A stretch of 64,000 bases of DNA, from assembly GCA_963742725.1 (NCBI GenBank), contig CAVUMX010000003.1, positions 434,001 through 498,000 of the forward strand, in the 5' to 3' direction. Each line of letters opens with the position of its first letter. Within the stretch, counting starts at the first letter, position 1. The translations under genes were made by a program, and so were the position numbers. Origin of the DNA: CAVVAL01 sp963742725. GTDB lineage: Bacteria; Actinomycetota; Actinomycetes; Mycobacteriales; Cryptosporangiaceae. The notes beneath the pieces are model-generated. The model was not told the DNA's origin. It did no database searches and was given only the letters and a program-made list of their open reading frames with translations. Below, piece by piece: positions 61,091 to 64,000 of the stretch.

Positions 61091-61480
61091 TCAGGGGCAG
61101 GTGTTGAGCATGGACTGGAGCGCGGACTTCTCGCTGGACTGGAGCTTCAGTCCCCAGTAGTACTTGGAACGGATCCACATCTTGGAGTACGTGCAGTCGT
61201 AGGACGCGAGCGGCGGCTGCCAGGCGGCCGGGTCCTGGTCGCCCTTGGACTGGTTGACGTTGTCCGTCACGGCGATGAGCTGCGGGTGGGCCAGGTCGTT
61301 GGCGAAGCTCTGGCGCTTGCTGGTGGTCCAGCCGCTGGCGCCGGACCGCCACGCCTCGGCCAGCGGCACGATGTGGTCGATGTCGACATCGGACGGGTCG
61401 GTCCAGGTCGCGCCGTCGTACGGGCTGTGGAGCCCTCGGTGGCGACGGTCAACGCGTTGAGTTCGGCCTGGGCGGGCCGG
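61091..61480 (-). pseudogene. HNH endonuclease (DUF1524-like) C-terminal remnant, frameshifted
   Basis: The minus strand reads AELNALTVATEG in one frame and then, after a one-base shift near 61425 (restored by one extra C in GGCTCC), SPYDGATWTDPSDVDIDHIV, PLAEAWRSGASGW, LIAVTDNVNQSKGD and a final Cys-Pro. This is the HNH core (DIDHIVPL ... N ... KGD) of small secreted nucleases. The normal N-terminus with signal peptide is missing; instead the sequence runs directly into the C-terminus of an unrelated upstream gene. A broken, chimeric nuclease gene. The longest current frame starts at GTG 61369, after the catalytic His. Confidence 0.75.
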
Positions 61481-61940
61481 ACGGGGTGTCGCCGCCGAGC
61501 TGGATCACCTCGTCGTTGCCGGGCCACTTCTGGGCGACGGGGTAGTCGGACCAGCCCAGCTCGGGTGCCGGCATGACGTACCCGACCAGGATCAGGTCGA
61601 AGTCGAGATCGCCGAACGTGACGAACTTCGGCGGCGCGAACTGGGCCATCACGGGGTCGTCGTCCACGGGCGGGTCGTCGTCCGGGTGGTCGGGGAAGAC
61701 CGTCAGCTCGAACATGCAGCCCCCGAGGTGGCGCCGGAGAGTGGCGCGGGGCGGCCACTGCTCGACCGGCGGGTGCTCGTCCTCCCAGGCCATGTCCACG
61801 AGCGTGCGGAAGGCTTCCGGTGTCGGGAATGGAAAGAGGTCGCGACCCACGGTGCCGGCATGGCGATATCCCCTTCGCGCTGGGTGGACTCCCTGGGTAG
61901 CACGGGGAGAAGCGGGTCCGCTGTACGCAGTTCTTCCCAT
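61449..61940 (-). CDS. hypothetical protein, C-terminus fused into HNH remnant
   Basis: Up to 163 residues. The plausible body is GRDLFPFPTPEAFRTLVDMAWEDEHPPVEQW...FVTFGDLDFDLILVGYVMPAPELGWSDYPVAQKWPGNDEVIQL, acidic and soluble, loosely like SMI1/KNR4-type immunity proteins (weak impression only). The last 10 or so residues (SGPPRPNSTR) are out-of-frame HNH sequence, so the natural C-terminus appears lost. The true start may be a GTG near 61854 rather than ATG 61940. Confidence 0.45.
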   Translation of the reverse strand: MGRTAYSGPASPRATQGVHPARRGYRHAGTVGRDLFPFPTPEAFRTLVDMAWEDEHPPVEQWPPRATLRRHLGGCMFELTVFPDHPDDDPPVDDDPVMAQFAPPKFVTFGDLDFDLILVGYVMPAPELGWSDYPVAQKWPGNDEVIQLGGDTPSGPPRPNSTR

Positions 61941-61975
61941 GGCGCGGGCGTCAATCGCTTATTTCAGTACTTTTA

Positions 61976-62004
61976 TTGACTTCGAAAAGAAGCGGTCATA
62001 AAGT
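61976..62004 (+). promoter_or_regulatory. putative promoter of the second chitinase
   Basis: TTGACT (61976-61981), 17-bp spacer, TAAAGT (61999-62004) in a locally AT-rich patch, about 140 bp upstream of the ATG. A good GAAGGGATC ribosome site precedes the ATG. Confidence 0.55.
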
Positions 62005-62145
62005 TCTGGTACCCCAGGGGCGGCCCCTTCGTATCTCGTACCCCCCACGCCTCGTCCAGAGGCCACATCCGCGTGAGCATGCCGGCATTTCCGTGCCCGG
62101 CCGCTGGAGCGCGCCCCGATCTCCCCACCACCGAAGGGATCGTCG

Positions 62146-63531
62146 ATGTCTCTGACCAGAACTGCCTCCGCCGCGGCGCTCGCCCTGGCCACGATCACCG
62201 CAGGAGCGCTGATCGCGTTACCGACGGCGACACCGTCCGACGCCGCGGTCCTCCCCAACGGCTTCAAGAGTGTCGGGTACATGCCGTCCTGGGCCGGCAG
62301 CGTCAACACGATCCAGTACGGCAAGCTGACGCACATCAACTACGCGTTCGTCCTGCCGAACGCCAACGGCAGCCTGCAGGCCGTCGAGAACCCGTCCAAG
62401 CTGTCCTCGCTCGTCTCGCTCGGGCACAGCAACAACGTCAAGGTCTCGATCGCGATCGGCGGCTGGAACAACGGCAACGACTCGGCGTTCGAGTCGCTCG
62501 CGGCCAACCCGACGTCCCGCACGAACTTCGTGAACAACGTCGTGAACTTCGTCAACCAGTACGGCCTCGACGGCGTGGACATGGACTGGGAATACCCGGA
62601 TCCCGGCGCCTCCGGCAACAACTACACGGCGCTGATGCAGCAGCTCAGTACGGCGATGCACTCGCGCGGCAAGCTGCTCACCGCCGCCGTGGTCTCCGAG
62701 GGCGGTACGGCGAACGGCGTGCAACCGGCCGTGTTCGGCTACGTCGACTGGCTGAACATCATGGCCTACGACGGCGGCAGCCCCCACGCCAACTACGACT
62801 GGTCCGTCAACAGCGTGAACTTCTGGAAGTCGCGCGGGCTGCCGGCCAGCAAGACCGTCATGGGCGTGCCGTTCTACAGCCGACCCGGCTACCTGACGTA
62901 CTCGCAGCTCGTCGCGATGGACCCCGCCAACGCCAACCGGGACTGCACGAACGCGGGCGGGCAGCAGTGCTACAACGGCCTGCCGACGATCCGGCGGAAG
63001 ACGCAGTACATGATGGCCAACGGCGGCGGGATGATGAACTGGGAGCTGTCCCAGGACACGAACAACGCGACGTCGTTGGTCAGCGCGATCTACGAGACGG
63101 TCGTGGGCGGCCCGAACCCCACGCCGTCACCCACCGGTAGCCCGGGCGGCCGGGTCGGCGCGATCACCGGGATCGGCGGCAAGTGCGTCGACGTCGCGGG
63201 CGCCTCCACCACCAACGGCGCGGCCGTGCAGATCTACGCGTGCAACGGCACCAACGCCCAGCGCTGGACGGTCGGCACCGACGGCACGCTGCGGGCGCTC
63301 GGCAAGTGCGCGGACGTCACCGGCGCCTCCACCGCGAACGGCGCGAAGATCCAGCTCTGGGACTGCAACGGCACGGGTGCGCAGGTCTGGCAGGCACAGG
63401 CGGGCGGCACGCTGCGCAACCCGGCGTCCGGCAGGTGCCTGGACGCGACCGGCAACAGCTCCGCAGACGGCACCCGCCTGCAGATCTGGGACTGCGCGGG
63501 CGGCGCGAACCAGCAGTGGCGGCTCCCGTGA
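62146..63531 (+). CDS. secreted GH18 chitinase with ricin-type (CBM13) lectin domain
   Basis: 461 residues. Signal peptide (ALALATITAGALIAL). GH18 barrel with KVSIAIGGWNNG, catalytic DGVDMDWEYP and WLNIMAYDGG; it resembles the compact single-domain chitinases of bacilli and streptomycetes. Pro/Thr linker, then a beta-trefoil of three repeats with Q-x-W endings (AQRWTV, AQVWQA, NQQWRL). Removes or shortens chitin chains; CBM13 adds carbohydrate binding. The stop overlaps the ThuA gene start (GTGA). Confidence 0.92.
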   Translation: MSLTRTASAAALALATITAGALIALPTATPSDAAVLPNGFKSVGYMPSWAGSVNTIQYGKLTHINYAFVLPNANGSLQAVENPSKLSSLVSLGHSNNVKVSIAIGGWNNGNDSAFESLAANPTSRTNFVNNVVNFVNQYGLDGVDMDWEYPDPGASGNNYTALMQQLSTAMHSRGKLLTAAVVSEGGTANGVQPAVFGYVDWLNIMAYDGGSPHANYDWSVNSVNFWKSRGLPASKTVMGVPFYSRPGYLTYSQLVAMDPANANRDCTNAGGQQCYNGLPTIRRKTQYMMANGGGMMNWELSQDTNNATSLVSAIYETVVGGPNPTPSPTGSPGGRVGAITGIGGKCVDVAGASTTNGAAVQIYACNGTNAQRWTVGTDGTLRALGKCADVTGASTANGAKIQLWDCNGTGAQVWQAQAGGTLRNPASGRCLDATGNSSADGTRLQIWDCAGGANQQWRLP

Positions 63532-64000
63532 CGGCCGTCTCCGGACGGGCGAGAACGCTGGCGCTGGCGGTGCTCTGCGTCGTGGGTCTGTTCATCGCGT
63601 CGACGCCCACGCTCGGCGGGGCCCACGCCGCCGCCCCCAGGTTCAAGGTCATCGCGTTCTACAACGGAACGTGGGACCCGGCGCACATCAGCTTCGTGAA
63701 GGAGGCCAATCCCTGGTTCACGCAGCTCGCCGCGCAGAACGACTTCTCCTACACCGCGACTACCAACTGGAGCCTGCTGAACACCGCCAACCTGGCGCAG
63801 TACCAGGTGGTCATGTTCCTGGACGACGGGCCGCCGCCGGAGCGGAGGGCCGCGTTCGAGCAGTACATGCGCGGCGGCGGCGGGTTCCTCGGCTTCCACG
63901 TGTCGGCCTTCAACACCGATCCGGCGCGGTGGGACTGGTACCACAACCAGTTGCTCGGCACCGGCGCGTTCCGGTCGAACACCTGGGCGCCGACCACGGC
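63528..64000 (+). CDS. secreted ThuA-domain protein, 5' part (3' end outside window)
   Basis: GTG 63528 overlaps the chitinase stop, so the two are translationally coupled. A signal peptide (TLALAVLCVVGLFIASTPTL...AHA) is followed by a ThuA-like (class I glutamine-amidotransferase-like) fold: RFKVIAFYNGTWDPAHISFVKEAN, YQVVMFLDDGPPPERRAAFEQYMRGGGGFLGFHVSAF. ThuA-type domains are linked to sugar metabolism and often occur in secreted carbohydrate-active proteins. Reads to the window edge without a stop. Confidence 0.85.
   Translation, partial: MTAVSGRARTLALAVLCVVGLFIASTPTLGGAHAAAPRFKVIAFYNGTWDPAHISFVKEANPWFTQLAAQNDFSYTATTNWSLLNTANLAQYQVVMFLDDGPPPERRAAFEQYMRGGGGFLGFHVSAFNTDPARWDWYHNQLLGTGAFRSNTWAPTT

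Noticed and set aside
62005..62145. TGGTACCCCAGG as a chitin box for the second chitinase
   Set aside because: Too many mismatches to the TGGTCTAGACCA-type core and no second copy.

Overview
The window is very GC-rich, uses many GTG/TTG starts and has densely packed genes. It carries SigE-type and SARP/NB-ARC regulators, a DUF6458-like protein, mycothiol-era DinB-type proteins, PadR/TetR/IclR/LacI regulators and many secreted glycoside hydrolases. This points to a soil-type filamentous actinomycete (Micromonosporales/Cryptosporangium-like is my guess; genus not determinable). I see no tRNA, rRNA, CRISPR array, prophage or intact insertion sequence.

Layout. 1-5.0 kb: 3' end of a cytochrome P450, a small secreted protein, a frameshifted SHOCT membrane protein, two small coupled genes, a DUF4291-like protein, an MFS exporter and two small proteins, one of them a 49-codon membrane peptide with a repeated HYRR motif. 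5.0-6.8 kb: a secreted GH76 alpha-mannanase with a LacI-type operator, followed by a second promoter plus identical operator that now drives only a short remnant of another secreted hydrolase. 6.7-9.1 kb: two SDR oxidoreductases divergent from a TetR regulator with two tandem operators. 9.2-16.1 kb: dihydroxyacetone/glycerol locus (dhaM-dhaL-dhaK-MIP channel, divergent IclR regulator, zinc polyol dehydrogenase); dhaK carries a one-base frameshift. 16.1-25.7 kb: SigE-type sigma factor with a beta-propeller membrane protein, an uncharacterised two-gene operon including a caspase-like His/Cys protein, PIG-L deacetylase, CYTH-CHAD, GNAT, PadR pair and CDF transporter. 25.8-33.6 kb: secreted CocE-type hydrolase, methyltransferase, a junction of two gene remnants, a crcB fluoride-channel pair, a chitinase with chitin-box promoter sites, and a K+/H+ antiporter with its regulatory subunit.

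33.6-45.6 kb is the most coherent block: LacI regulator, operator overlapping the -35 box, sugar-binding lipoprotein, two permeases, GH13 alpha-glucosidase and two secreted GH87 alpha-1,3-glucanases, all on the minus strand. It reads as an alpha-1,3-glucan utilisation locus: extracellular depolymerisation, oligosaccharide import, intracellular hydrolysis, substrate-responsive repression. With two GH18 chitinases (29.98 kb, 62.1 kb) and the GH76 alpha-1,6-mannanase, the window encodes enzymes against chitin, alpha-1,3-glucan and mannan, the main polymers of fungal walls, suggesting a mycolytic lifestyle.

45.7-64 kb: large SARP-NB-ARC-TPR regulator ending in a four-copy 15-bp tandem repeat, secreted PLAT protein, a two-ATPase/two-permease ABC-2 cluster, LLM flavin oxidoreductase, fatty-acid desaturase, a 1272-aa GH2 beta-galactosidase with LamG insertion, YceI and TIGR03086 proteins, ECF sigma factor with SnoaL tail, a decayed HNH endonuclease fused behind another gene, then a chitinase translationally coupled to a ThuA-domain protein that runs off the end. 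Several single-base frameshifts (SHOCT, dhaK, HNH) could be real decay or sequencing errors.
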